DNA of 40,385 bases from Streptomyces inhibens (GTDB lineage Bacteria; Actinomycetota; Actinomycetes; Streptomycetales; Streptomycetaceae): the NCBI RefSeq assembly GCF_003389455.1, contig NZ_QUAC01000142.1, forward strand, positions 1 to 40,385, given 5' to 3'. Shown piece by piece: positions 28,428 to 35,697 of this stretch. A model generated the notes under the pieces. It was given only the letters and a program-made list of their open reading frames with translations, was not told where the DNA came from and made no database searches. The stretch's first letter is position 1, and each line of letters opens with the position of its first letter. Position numbers and translations under genes: made by a program.

Positions 28428-29048
28428 TCAGGCTTCGGCGCAGACCGACCGCAGGGAGCGGGCCAGCGCCACCGTGTGCAGGCCGTCCAGGTGCCGCTCG
28501 TGCCGTACGTGCGCGGCGGCCGCGGCCAGCAGCGGGGCGCAGTACGGCGCGGAGCGGGCGGCCGGGGAGTCGGCGATGGCCCGCACCAGCTCACCGTTGA
28601 TGCGGTTGATCTCCTTGCGCACCTCGCCGAGATCGGGGCGCTCGGTCGGCGCCCGGCCGGGGTCCGCGTCCCACGCGCGGTGCAGTCCACGCTGAACTAT
28701 CTTGCTGGCCTCGATCTGGTCCCGGAAGATCCGCACCGTCGCCTCCGGGTCGGCGCCCAGCTGCCGGGCCTGTTCCGCCACCGCGTTCAGCACCTCCTGC
28801 TCGCGGGCCGGATCGTCGATCGGACTGCCGGTGCCCCATTTCGCCGCGGCCACCAGGTCGCCGGTGGCCAGCCGCTCCGCGGACAGCGCGGCGAGCGGGT
28901 GGAGTTGGCCGTACGGGGAGTGCGCGGTGGCGGTGGCCGCGGCCGGCGGGGCGGCGGGCGCCGCGACGGCCCCGCCGGCTCCGGTGAACAGGGCGGTCGC
29001 GGTGGCGGCGGCGATCAGCGCGCGGCGTATCGAGGTGGTCGGCTGCAC
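28428..29048 (-). CDS. Secreted chorismate mutase (AroQ-gamma type)
   Basis: 206 residues. A signal peptide (SIRRALIAAATATALFTGAG, cleaved after an Ala-rich stretch near VAAPA) is followed by the all-helical AroQ fold: LVAAAKWGTG, DPAREQEVLNAVAEQARQLG, and VRIFRDQIEASKIVQRGL, which hold the expected Arg/Lys/Glu active-site positions. The long C-terminal helical extension and secretion match the exported AroQ-gamma subclass (as in Mycobacterium Rv1885c), which converts chorismate to prephenate outside the cytoplasm. The GTG at 29048 has AAAGG upstream. It is convergent with the FadD19-like gene. Confidence 0.88.
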   Translation of the reverse strand: MQPTTSIRRALIAAATATALFTGAGGAVAAPAAPPAAATATAHSPYGQLHPLAALSAERLATGDLVAAAKWGTGSPIDDPAREQEVLNAVAEQARQLGADPEATVRIFRDQIEASKIVQRGLHRAWDADPGRAPTERPDLGEVRKEINRINGELVRAIADSPAARSAPYCAPLLAAAAAHVRHERHLDGLHTVALARSLRSVCAEA

Positions 29049-29146
29049 GGGCGGCCTTTCGTGAATCTCGGGGCTGCCGAGGGGAGTTACCGGGACGGCG
29101 TACGGCCGTGAGCCTAAGGGAACCGGGCTTTCGGGGGCTCCGCGGG

Positions 29147-29845
29147 CTACGGGCGCGGCGTCAGGAACGAGTTGACCGCGGCGAGGAATTCGCCCGGGCG
29201 CTCCTCGTGGACGAGATGGCCGGCGCCCTCGACCGTCACCAGACGGGCGCCGGGGATCCGGTCGGTCATCTCGGCGAGGTGCTCCTGTGGGATGTGGCTG
29301 GTCGGGCCGCCGGCGATGACGAGGGTGGGCGCGGTGATCTCGACCAGGGCGTCCCACCACAAGGGGTCGGGGGCGTTGCGCTCCGCCACTACCGCGATCT
29401 TGGCGCGCCAGTCGAACGACTGCGGACCCGCCGGCTGCTCGGGCAGCTCCTGCGGCGGATCGGCCGGCAGCGGCGGGGCGGCCTCCTCCAGGACCAGGCG
29501 GGCCACCAGCTCCGGGCACTCCGCGGCCAGCAGCAGCGCGGTCAGCGCACCCAGCGAGTGTCCGATAAGGGTCACCTGCTCCAGCCCGAGCGTCCGGAGG
29601 AAGCCGATCGCATCGTCCCGCCACCGCTCGAAGCCGTACTCGCCCGGCCAGTCGCTCAGCCCGTGGCCCCGCTGGTCGAGGGCGAAGACGCGATGGGTGC
29701 CGGCGAGCCGGCCGACCACACCGCGCCAGTCCTCACCGTCCTCCCCGAGACAGTGCAGCAGCACGGCCGGGGGCGCGTCCTCCTCACCCCACACCCGGTA
29801 CGCCAGCTGGACCTCACCGACCTGCACTTTCCGGACGTCACTCAT
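29147..29845 (-). CDS. Alpha/beta-fold hydrolase
   Basis: 232 residues. VLLHCLGEDGEDW (oxyanion region), VFALDQRGHGLSD, nucleophile elbow LIGHSLGALTA (Ser97) and C-terminal VEGAGHLVHEERP (catalytic His near 210) are clear. The usual acid position after strand 7 reads VIAGGPTSHIPQ, without the expected Asp, so the acid may lie elsewhere. Cytoplasmic. The ATG at 29845 has only a weak ribosome site. It is divergent from paaK across a 122-base region and may share its regulator. Substrate unknown. Confidence 0.83.
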   Translation of the reverse strand: MSDVRKVQVGEVQLAYRVWGEEDAPPAVLLHCLGEDGEDWRGVVGRLAGTHRVFALDQRGHGLSDWPGEYGFERWRDDAIGFLRTLGLEQVTLIGHSLGALTALLLAAECPELVARLVLEEAAPPLPADPPQELPEQPAGPQSFDWRAKIAVVAERNAPDPLWWDALVEITAPTLVIAGGPTSHIPQEHLAEMTDRIPGARLVTVEGAGHLVHEERPGEFLAAVNSFLTPRP

Positions 29846-29884
29846 GTGCTGGACGCTACCCGGGGACTGTCTGCGCCACGCCCC

Positions 29885-29912
29885 TTGACGTGTTCGCCGC
29901 GCGCTGATTACT
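29885..29912 (+). promoter_or_regulatory. Possible paaK promoter
   Basis: TTGACG (29885-29890) with a weak -10 (ATTACT at 29907-29912, spacing 16). The palindrome at 29928-29945 would then cover the transcription start, fitting repression. Confidence 0.3.
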
Positions 29913-29927
29913 TGGACCCGCATGCGG

Positions 29928-29945
29928 CTACCGAATGATCGGTAG
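29928..29945. promoter_or_regulatory. PaaR-like operator upstream of paaK
   Basis: CTACCGA-ATGA-TCGGTAG is a perfect 7-base inverted repeat ending 22 bases before the paaK start. Its ACCG-N6-CGGT core matches the operator of the TetR regulator PaaR described in Corynebacterium (motif from memory), which responds to phenylacetyl-CoA. Confidence 0.65.
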
Positions 29946-29967
29946 GGACACGAGGCGGTGACACTCC

Positions 29968-31284
29968 ATGCCGGAAGCGGCTGCGGGCGGCGAGACGTTC
30001 GACGAAGCGGAACGGCTCTCCAAGGACGCGTTGCGCGAGCTGCAACTCACACGGCTGCGCGCCTCGTTGCAGCATGCCTATGACCACGTCCCGTTCTACC
30101 GCGAGTCCTTCGACCGGGCCGGGGTGCATCCCGAGGACTGCCGCTCACTCGGCGACCTCGCCCGCTTCCCGTTCACGGTCAAGGATGATCTGCGCGCCCA
30201 CTACCCCTTCGGGATGTTCGCCGTCCCCAAGGAGAAGGTCCGCCGCATTCATGCGTCCAGCGGCACCACGGGCCGTCCGACGGTCGTCGGCTACACCGAA
30301 CGCGATCTGTCGCACTGGGCGGATGTGGTCGCCCGCTCCCTCCACGCGGCCGGCGGACGGCCCGGTCACACCGTTCATATCGCTTACGGATACGGGCTGT
30401 TCACCGGCGGTCTGGGAGCCCACTACGGCGCGGAGCGGCTGGGCTGCACGGTCGTGCCGGCGTCCGGTGGGATGACCGGCCGGCAGGTGCAGATCATCCA
30501 GGACTTCCGCCCCGAGATCATCATGGTGACGCCGTCGTACCTGCTCACCCTGCTGGACGAGTTCGAGCGGCAGGGCATCGATCCCCGCAAGACCTCGCTC
30601 AAGGTGGGCGTCTTCGGCGCCGAGCCATGGACGCAGGCGATGCGCCGCGAGATCGAGGAGCGGTTCGCGATCGATGCCGTGGACATATACGGGCTGTCGG
30701 AGGTCATGGGTCCCGGCGTCGCCCAGGAGTGTGTGGAGACCAAGGACGGGCTGCACATCTGGGAGGACCACTTCTACCCGGAGGTGGTCGACCCGATCAC
30801 CGGCGAGGTGCTGCCGGACGGTGAGCACGGCGAGCTGGTGTTCACCTCGCTCACCAAGGAGGCGATGCCGGTCATCCGCTATCGCACCCGGGATCTGACC
30901 CGGCTGCTGCCCGGCACCGCGCGCCCCGCCTTCCGCCGGATGGAGAAGGTCACCGGGCGCAGCGACGACATGATCATTCTGCGCGGGGTCAATCTCTTCC
31001 CCGCACAGATCGAGGAGATCGTGCTGCGTACGCCCGGCGTGGCCCCGCACTTCCAGCTCAAGCTGACCCGCGAGGGCCGGATGGACCAGCTGACCGTACG
31101 CGCCGAGGCCCGGCCGGACGCGACGCCCGAGGAGCGCACGGCGGCGGTCGGGCTGATCGCGCGCGGCGTCAAGGACGGCATCGGGGTCTCGGTCGCGGTG
31201 GAGATCGTCGGTCCGGAGACGCTGGAGCGCTCGGTCGGGAAGATCAAGCGCATCGTCGACGCCCGGCCGCGGGACCGGGGATAA
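29968..31284 (+). CDS. paaK: Phenylacetate-CoA ligase
   Basis: 438 residues, normal for PaaK. P-loop region HASSGTTGRPTVVGYTERDL, AYGYGLFTGGLGAHYGAERLG, VDIYGLSEVMGPGVAQEC and GRSDDMIILRGVNLFPAQIEE are diagnostic. It converts phenylacetate, ATP and CoA to phenylacetyl-CoA, the entry step of the paa pathway. The remaining paa genes (paaABCDE, paaG, paaZ) are absent from the window, so this is a free-standing copy under its own PaaR-like site. ATG at 29968, with GAGGCGG upstream. Confidence 0.93.
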   Translation: MPEAAAGGETFDEAERLSKDALRELQLTRLRASLQHAYDHVPFYRESFDRAGVHPEDCRSLGDLARFPFTVKDDLRAHYPFGMFAVPKEKVRRIHASSGTTGRPTVVGYTERDLSHWADVVARSLHAAGGRPGHTVHIAYGYGLFTGGLGAHYGAERLGCTVVPASGGMTGRQVQIIQDFRPEIIMVTPSYLLTLLDEFERQGIDPRKTSLKVGVFGAEPWTQAMRREIEERFAIDAVDIYGLSEVMGPGVAQECVETKDGLHIWEDHFYPEVVDPITGEVLPDGEHGELVFTSLTKEAMPVIRYRTRDLTRLLPGTARPAFRRMEKVTGRSDDMIILRGVNLFPAQIEEIVLRTPGVAPHFQLKLTREGRMDQLTVRAEARPDATPEERTAAVGLIARGVKDGIGVSVAVEIVGPETLERSVGKIKRIVDARPRDRG

Positions 31285-31541
31285 CTTTCGTCCTGCCTGG
31301 GCCCGCCCCGCCTGCCCCGAGCTGGTGCGCGGGGCCGGGGCGAGTCGGATGCGGCCGGTGGGGAGCGGGTCTTCGCGCGCAGGATGAACATCGCGTCAGT
31401 GCGCTGCGTATTACTGGCTACTTGCTACTTGCGCCCGGGCAACGACCGGCGGCCGCTCAGGCCGCATGACACCGTCGCACGGGCCCTTTGGACGAGACCG
31501 CGGCGATCCCTACGGGGACCGCCCGAAGGGAACGAACGACT
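31285..31541. other. Intergenic region between paaK and the HIHG/CHRD-like gene
   Basis: 257 bases. GCCCCG and CGGGGC (within 31310-31345) could form a modest terminator hairpin after paaK. An AT-richer patch at 31408-31430 contains CTACTTG twice with a 7-base period and is the likely promoter area for the next gene. No clear -35/-10 pair found. Confidence 0.4.
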
Positions 31542-32351
31542 GTGACAGCCCAGCGCAGCACTCGCCTCGCCGCCCTCCTCGCTCTGCCCGTCGCCCTGGC
31601 CCTCTCGGCGGCCGCCGCTCCGGCGCACGCCGCGGAGAAGGCATTCCAGATCAACCTGAAACAGCTGAACAACTCGGGGGGCAGCGGTACGGCGATGCTC
31701 AGTCTCAACGGCAACCAACTGACCGTGAAGATCGAGTCGAAGGGACTTGTCCCGGGGCAGCCGCACGCCCAGCACATCCACGGCTCCACCGACGGCCACG
31801 ACTTCCAGTGCCCGGACGCGAGCGCCGACACGGACGGCGACGGGATCGTCAACAACACCGAAGCCACGGTGCATTACGGCGATATCAACATCACGCTCAC
31901 CACCGACGGTGACACCGGCCCGGACAGCGGGCTCGCCGTCGACCGTATGCCCAAGGCGGACGCCCAGGGGAACCTCTCCTACGAGCGGACCATCCCCGTG
32001 TCCCAGGACGTGGTCGATCACATCAAGGACCTCCACGTGGTACAGCACGGCATCGACCCGAACGGCAACAAGAAGTACGACTTCGGCGCGGGCAAGAGCG
32101 AACTCGATCCCAAACTGCCCCAGGAGGCCACCGCGCCCGCGGTCTGCGGGATCGTCGAAGGCGCGGCGGTCGGTTCCATTCCGGTGGGTGGCGTGGAAAC
32201 GGGTGGCGGAACGGCCGACAGCAGCGAACTGCCCGCCGCGCTGGTGGGCGCCGGCGCTCTCGCCCTCGTGGCGGCGACCGGAGCGCTGGTCGTGCGCCGC
32301 AGGAGGCACGCCACCGTCTCCACCGAGCCGACCGGACAGGGCGCCGCATGA
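31542..32351 (+). CDS. Secreted, membrane-anchored HIHG/CHRD-like protein
   Basis: 269 residues. A signal peptide ends near PAHAAEKA; an extracellular beta-rich domain follows with LKQLNNSGGSGTAMLSL, GQPHAQHIHGST, TDGDGIVNNTEATVHYGDI and LHVVQHGIDPNGN, reminiscent of CHRD or Cu/Zn-superoxide-dismutase-like folds but not clearly either. The C-terminus has a hydrophobic helix (about 232-255) and RRRR, a sorting-signal layout, yet lacks LPXTG (it reads SSELPAALVG). The stop overlaps the sortase start (ATGA, 32348-32351), so it is the likely substrate. The GTG at 31542 follows GAAGGGA. Confidence 0.8.
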   Translation: MTAQRSTRLAALLALPVALALSAAAAPAHAAEKAFQINLKQLNNSGGSGTAMLSLNGNQLTVKIESKGLVPGQPHAQHIHGSTDGHDFQCPDASADTDGDGIVNNTEATVHYGDINITLTTDGDTGPDSGLAVDRMPKADAQGNLSYERTIPVSQDVVDHIKDLHVVQHGIDPNGNKKYDFGAGKSELDPKLPQEATAPAVCGIVEGAAVGSIPVGGVETGGGTADSSELPAALVGAGALALVAATGALVVRRRRHATVSTEPTGQGAA

Positions 32352-33013
32352 CGGCCCGCAGGACGACAGCCCGCTGGAAGCGCAAAGCCGCGTCCTGCGC
32401 CGCGGTGGGAGCGATTCTCCTGCTCGGCGGCTGCGGGGGCGAGAAGCCGGCGTCGCAGCCGGCTCCCGCCGGACAGCAGCCCGCGCAGAGAGGCCAGGCC
32501 GCTCCCCCCGGATCGGGAACCGAGAACGGTCAAGGGGGTGAACAGAAGACCGGGAACGCGCAGAAGGCGGCTCCTGAGCGGCTCTCCATTCCGTCGCTCA
32601 ACGTCTCCTCCACGCTCGAATCGCTGGGGCAGAAGAAGGACGGAACGATGGAAACGCCCGTCGACCCCGACAAGGCGGGCTGGTACACGCCCGGCCCGGC
32701 ACCCGGCGACAAGGGTCCGGCCGTCATCGCGGGCCATGTCAGCTGGAACGGCAAGCCGTCGGTGTTCCAGCGGCTGTCCTCCCTGAAGGCCGGTGCCACG
32801 ATCGAGGTCGCGCGGGCCGACGGGAAGACCTCGAAGTTCACCGTCAGCCGCGTCGCGCAGTACCCGAAGAACAAGTTCCCCACCATCGAGGTCTACAAGA
32901 ACATCGACCACCCGGGGCTCCGTCTGATCACCTGTGGTGGCGACTACGACCAGTCGCAGCACTACTACCCGGACAACGTGGTGGTGTTCGCCGAACCGGC
33001 CAGGGCGGAATAG
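32348..33013 (+). CDS. Class F sortase with lipobox-like N-terminus
   Basis: 221 residues. The N-terminal hydrophobic segment ends LLLGGCGGE, which fits a lipobox, so it may be a lipoprotein. A Gly/Gln/Pro-rich linker (about 35-75) leads to the sortase domain: LSIPSLNVSSTLESLG, PGDKGPAVIAGHVSW (catalytic His130) and GLRLITCGGDYD (catalytic Cys196). At nine residues after the Cys, where many class F enzymes have the catalytic Arg, there is His205 (QHYYPDNVVVFAE). It is translationally coupled to its presumed substrate gene. A transpeptidase of the cell surface. Confidence 0.85.
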   Translation: MTARRTTARWKRKAASCAAVGAILLLGGCGGEKPASQPAPAGQQPAQRGQAAPPGSGTENGQGGEQKTGNAQKAAPERLSIPSLNVSSTLESLGQKKDGTMETPVDPDKAGWYTPGPAPGDKGPAVIAGHVSWNGKPSVFQRLSSLKAGATIEVARADGKTSKFTVSRVAQYPKNKFPTIEVYKNIDHPGLRLITCGGDYDQSQHYYPDNVVVFAEPARAE

Positions 33014-33030
33014 CAGCCTGCTGACCCGAT

Positions 33031-33069
33031 GCCGGAGGCCGGCGTCTTCTCGGGACGTCGGTCTCCGGC
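33031..33069. terminator. Hairpin between convergent sortase and VOC genes
   Basis: A 16-base arm (33031-33046, GCCGGAGGCCGGCGTC) pairs with 33054-33069 using two G-U pairs, with a 7-base loop. It can serve both convergent transcripts. Confidence 0.8.
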
Positions 33070-33111
33070 TGTCTGCTGACCGGCCCGGCCCGGCACCACG
33101 GCCGTCGTCGC

Positions 33112-33912
33112 TCAGACCATCGTCGGGTCCCCCTTGATCAGGGCGAACGGGGCGCCCGCCGGGTCCTTGAGCATCGCCAGCCGGCCGACGCCCGGAGCGT
33201 CGGTCGGCGGGATCAGGACCGTGGCGCCGTGGTCGGTGGCCGCGGCGAAGGTGGCGTCGCAGTCGGTGACACCGAAATACGGGTGCCACTCCGATGTCGA
33301 ACCGGCGGCCAGATGCTCCTTCTGCAACTGCATGATGCCGCCGTGCCCCGTGTCGTCACCCTGGCCGCCGCCCGGCGCGGAGACGACCGAGTAGACCAGG
33401 TCGCCGCCCATCGGCATGTCCTGATAGCTCCAGGAGAAGACCGAGCGGTAGAAGTCCCTCGCCGCGGCCGCGTCGGTGGTGTACAGCTCCGTCCAACACA
33501 GGGTGTTCGGCTCCATGACCGTTTCCAGGCCCTTGCTGTCACCCGGCTGCCACACGGCGAAGTCGGCGCCCGTCGGGTCGGTGAAGGCTGCCAGCCGGCC
33601 CGCGGTGAAGACGTCCATGGGCGGGACCCGCACCGCGCCGCCGGCCTGCTCCACCGCCTTGGCCGTGGCATCCGCGTCGGAGGTCTGGAAGTACGCCGTC
33701 CAGGCGGAGCTCGCGCCCTCCTCCGTCAGCGGACCGACGGCGCCGACGGTCCTGCCGTCGAGCTGGAACATGCCGTACCCGCCGGCCTCCGGCCCGGCCG
33801 ACTGGAAGCTCCAGCCGAAGACGGCGGAGTAGAAGGCGACGGCGGCGTCGATGTCGGGGGCCCCGAGGTCGAGCCAGTTCGGTGTGCCCGGGACGTAGTT
33901 GGTGGTCAGCAT
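33112..33912 (-). CDS. Two-domain VOC (glyoxalase/bleomycin-resistance fold) protein
   Basis: 266 residues with two VOC modules: about 10-125 (TPNWLDLGAPDIDAAVAFYS ... GRLAAFTDPTGADFAVWQP) and 140-262 (CWTELYTTDAAAARDFYRSV ... GRLAMLKDPAGAPFALIKG). Members include glyoxalases, dioxygenases and binding proteins; metal ligands are not conserved clearly enough to choose. Cytoplasmic. The ATG at 33912 follows GGAGG with 7-base spacing. It is the last of four minus-strand genes from 38380, but separated by 98 bases and possibly independent. Confidence 0.88.
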   Translation of the reverse strand: MLTTNYVPGTPNWLDLGAPDIDAAVAFYSAVFGWSFQSAGPEAGGYGMFQLDGRTVGAVGPLTEEGASSAWTAYFQTSDADATAKAVEQAGGAVRVPPMDVFTAGRLAAFTDPTGADFAVWQPGDSKGLETVMEPNTLCWTELYTTDAAAARDFYRSVFSWSYQDMPMGGDLVYSVVSAPGGGQGDDTGHGGIMQLQKEHLAAGSTSEWHPYFGVTDCDATFAAATDHGATVLIPPTDAPGVGRLAMLKDPAGAPFALIKGDPTMV

Positions 33913-34010
33913 GGGTGGTCCTCCGTTGTGCGGATGGTGACGTGCACGGCTGTTCTCCCGCCGCTTCTCAGCATGGCAGGGGGCACTGACAGTCGCCCTC
34001 CGCGCGGCTC

Positions 34011-35603
34011 TCAGGGCGTGCCGAACCATTCGCGCAGCTCGCGCTTGAGGACCTTGCCGCTGGCGTTGCGCGGCAGCGCGTCCACGAACATCACCCGTTT
34101 GGGCGCCTTGAACGGCGCAAGGCGGGCGCGGGCCGCCTCGATCAGCTCCTGCTCCCCCACCACGGAGCCGCCGTCCGCTGCCCCGTCACCACCGCCCGTA
34201 CCGTCCCCACCGTCCGTGCGCCGGACGACCACCGCGGTCACCGCCTCGATCCAGCGCTCGTCCGGCAGCCCGATGACCGCGACCTCGGCCACCTGCGGAT
34301 GCTCGTAGAGCACCTCCTCCACCTGACGCGAGGCGACCAGGACACCACCGGAGTTGATGACGTCCTTGACCCGGTCGACCACCGTGAAATAGCCCGCCGC
34401 ATCGCGGACGGCGAGGTCTCCGGAGTGGAACCAGCCGTCCCGGAACGCCTCGGCGGTCTCGTCGGGCTTGTCCCAGTAGCCGGTGCACAGTTGCGGCGAC
34501 CGGTAGACGACCTCGCCCCGGGTGCCGTCCGGCACCTCCCGGCCCGCCTCGTCCACCACCCGTGCCTCGACGAACAGCACCGGGCGCCCGCAGGAGTCCA
34601 TCCGGCCCTCGTGTTCGTCCGGGCCGAGGACGGTGGCCAGCGGCCCGATCTCGCTCTGCCCGAAGCAGTTGTAGAACGCGAGCCCGGGCAGCCGGGCGCG
34701 CAGCCGCGCAAGGACCGGCACCGGCATGATCGAGGCACCGTAGTACGCCTTGCGCAGCCCGCTCAGCTCCCGGGTGGCGAAGTCGGGGTGGTGGGACAGC
34801 CCGATCCACACCGTCGGCGGCGCGAACAGGCTGTCGGCCAGGCCCGCTTCCACCAGTGCGAGGATCCGGTCCGGATCGGGCCCGTCCAGGATGGTGTTCT
34901 CGGCGCCCACCGCCAGGTAGGGCAGCAGGAACACATGCATCTGCGCGGAGTGGTAGAGCGGCAGCGAGTGCAGCGGCCGGTCCGTCTCCTTCAGGTCGAG
35001 GGCGACGATGGCGCTGGTGTATTCGTGCACCAGGGCGCGGTGCGTCATCATCGCGCCCTTGGGGAGCGCGGTGGTTCCCGAGGTGTAGAGCAGTTGGACG
35101 AGGGCGTCGTCGGGCACCTCCGCCAACCGGCCCGTCGCGTCGTCGCCCGCCGCTACCGCCTCGGCGTCACCGACAGCCTCATGGGCCACGAGCCGCTCCA
35201 CCAACCCGTCGGGCGCGTCGTGGAGCGGCATGCTGCGGACGGACTTGGGCAGCCGGTGCGCAAGCGCGACATCGGTGAGCACCAGCGCACTGCCGGACTG
35301 GTCGAGGAGGTAGGCCAGATCCTCGCCGGTGAGGCCGTGGTTGACCGGCACATGCACCAGCCCGGCCCGGGCGCAGGCCAGAAAGCCGATCAGATACGCA
35401 TCGGAGTTGTGGCCGTAGGAAGCGACCCGGTCGCCGGGCCGGAGGCCGTCGGCCAGCAGCACCCGCGCCGCGGCGGTCACCGCGTCGTCCAGCTCGCGAT
35501 AGGTCCAGCTCCGGTCCCCGTACCGCACCGCGGTCCGCTCGGGCACCCGCCGGGCACTGCGCCGCAGGACCCCGTCGACCGTATTGCTCCGCGCTCGCGT
35601 CAT
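34011..35603 (-). CDS. Acyl-CoA ligase (FadD-type)
   Basis: 530 residues. ANL core motifs: LLYTSGTTALPKGAMMTHRAL, YNCFGQSEIGPLATVLG, GWFHSGDLAVRDAAGY, VDRVKDVINSGGVLVASRQVEEVL and C-terminal LPRNASGKVLKRELRE. A Gly/Asp-rich insertion (about 475-490, DGGDGTGGGDGAADGG) sits in the C-terminal domain. It should activate a carboxylic acid to its CoA thioester in the cytoplasm; chain type is not predictable. The ATG at 35603 has GAGG eight bases upstream; a longer open frame to 35690 lacks family sequence. It lies 94 bases downstream of another ligase on the same strand. Confidence 0.88.
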   Translation of the reverse strand: MTRARSNTVDGVLRRSARRVPERTAVRYGDRSWTYRELDDAVTAAARVLLADGLRPGDRVASYGHNSDAYLIGFLACARAGLVHVPVNHGLTGEDLAYLLDQSGSALVLTDVALAHRLPKSVRSMPLHDAPDGLVERLVAHEAVGDAEAVAAGDDATGRLAEVPDDALVQLLYTSGTTALPKGAMMTHRALVHEYTSAIVALDLKETDRPLHSLPLYHSAQMHVFLLPYLAVGAENTILDGPDPDRILALVEAGLADSLFAPPTVWIGLSHHPDFATRELSGLRKAYYGASIMPVPVLARLRARLPGLAFYNCFGQSEIGPLATVLGPDEHEGRMDSCGRPVLFVEARVVDEAGREVPDGTRGEVVYRSPQLCTGYWDKPDETAEAFRDGWFHSGDLAVRDAAGYFTVVDRVKDVINSGGVLVASRQVEEVLYEHPQVAEVAVIGLPDERWIEAVTAVVVRRTDGGDGTGGGDGAADGGSVVGEQELIEAARARLAPFKAPKRVMFVDALPRNASGKVLKRELREWFGTP

Positions 35604-35697
35604 GGCGCGATCCTCGGCCGCACCCCACCCCGGGTCAAGGCACCCGACCGGTGAACCGGCCGTCGTCGGCCGTGCGCGCCCACCAGGCACACGGCCA

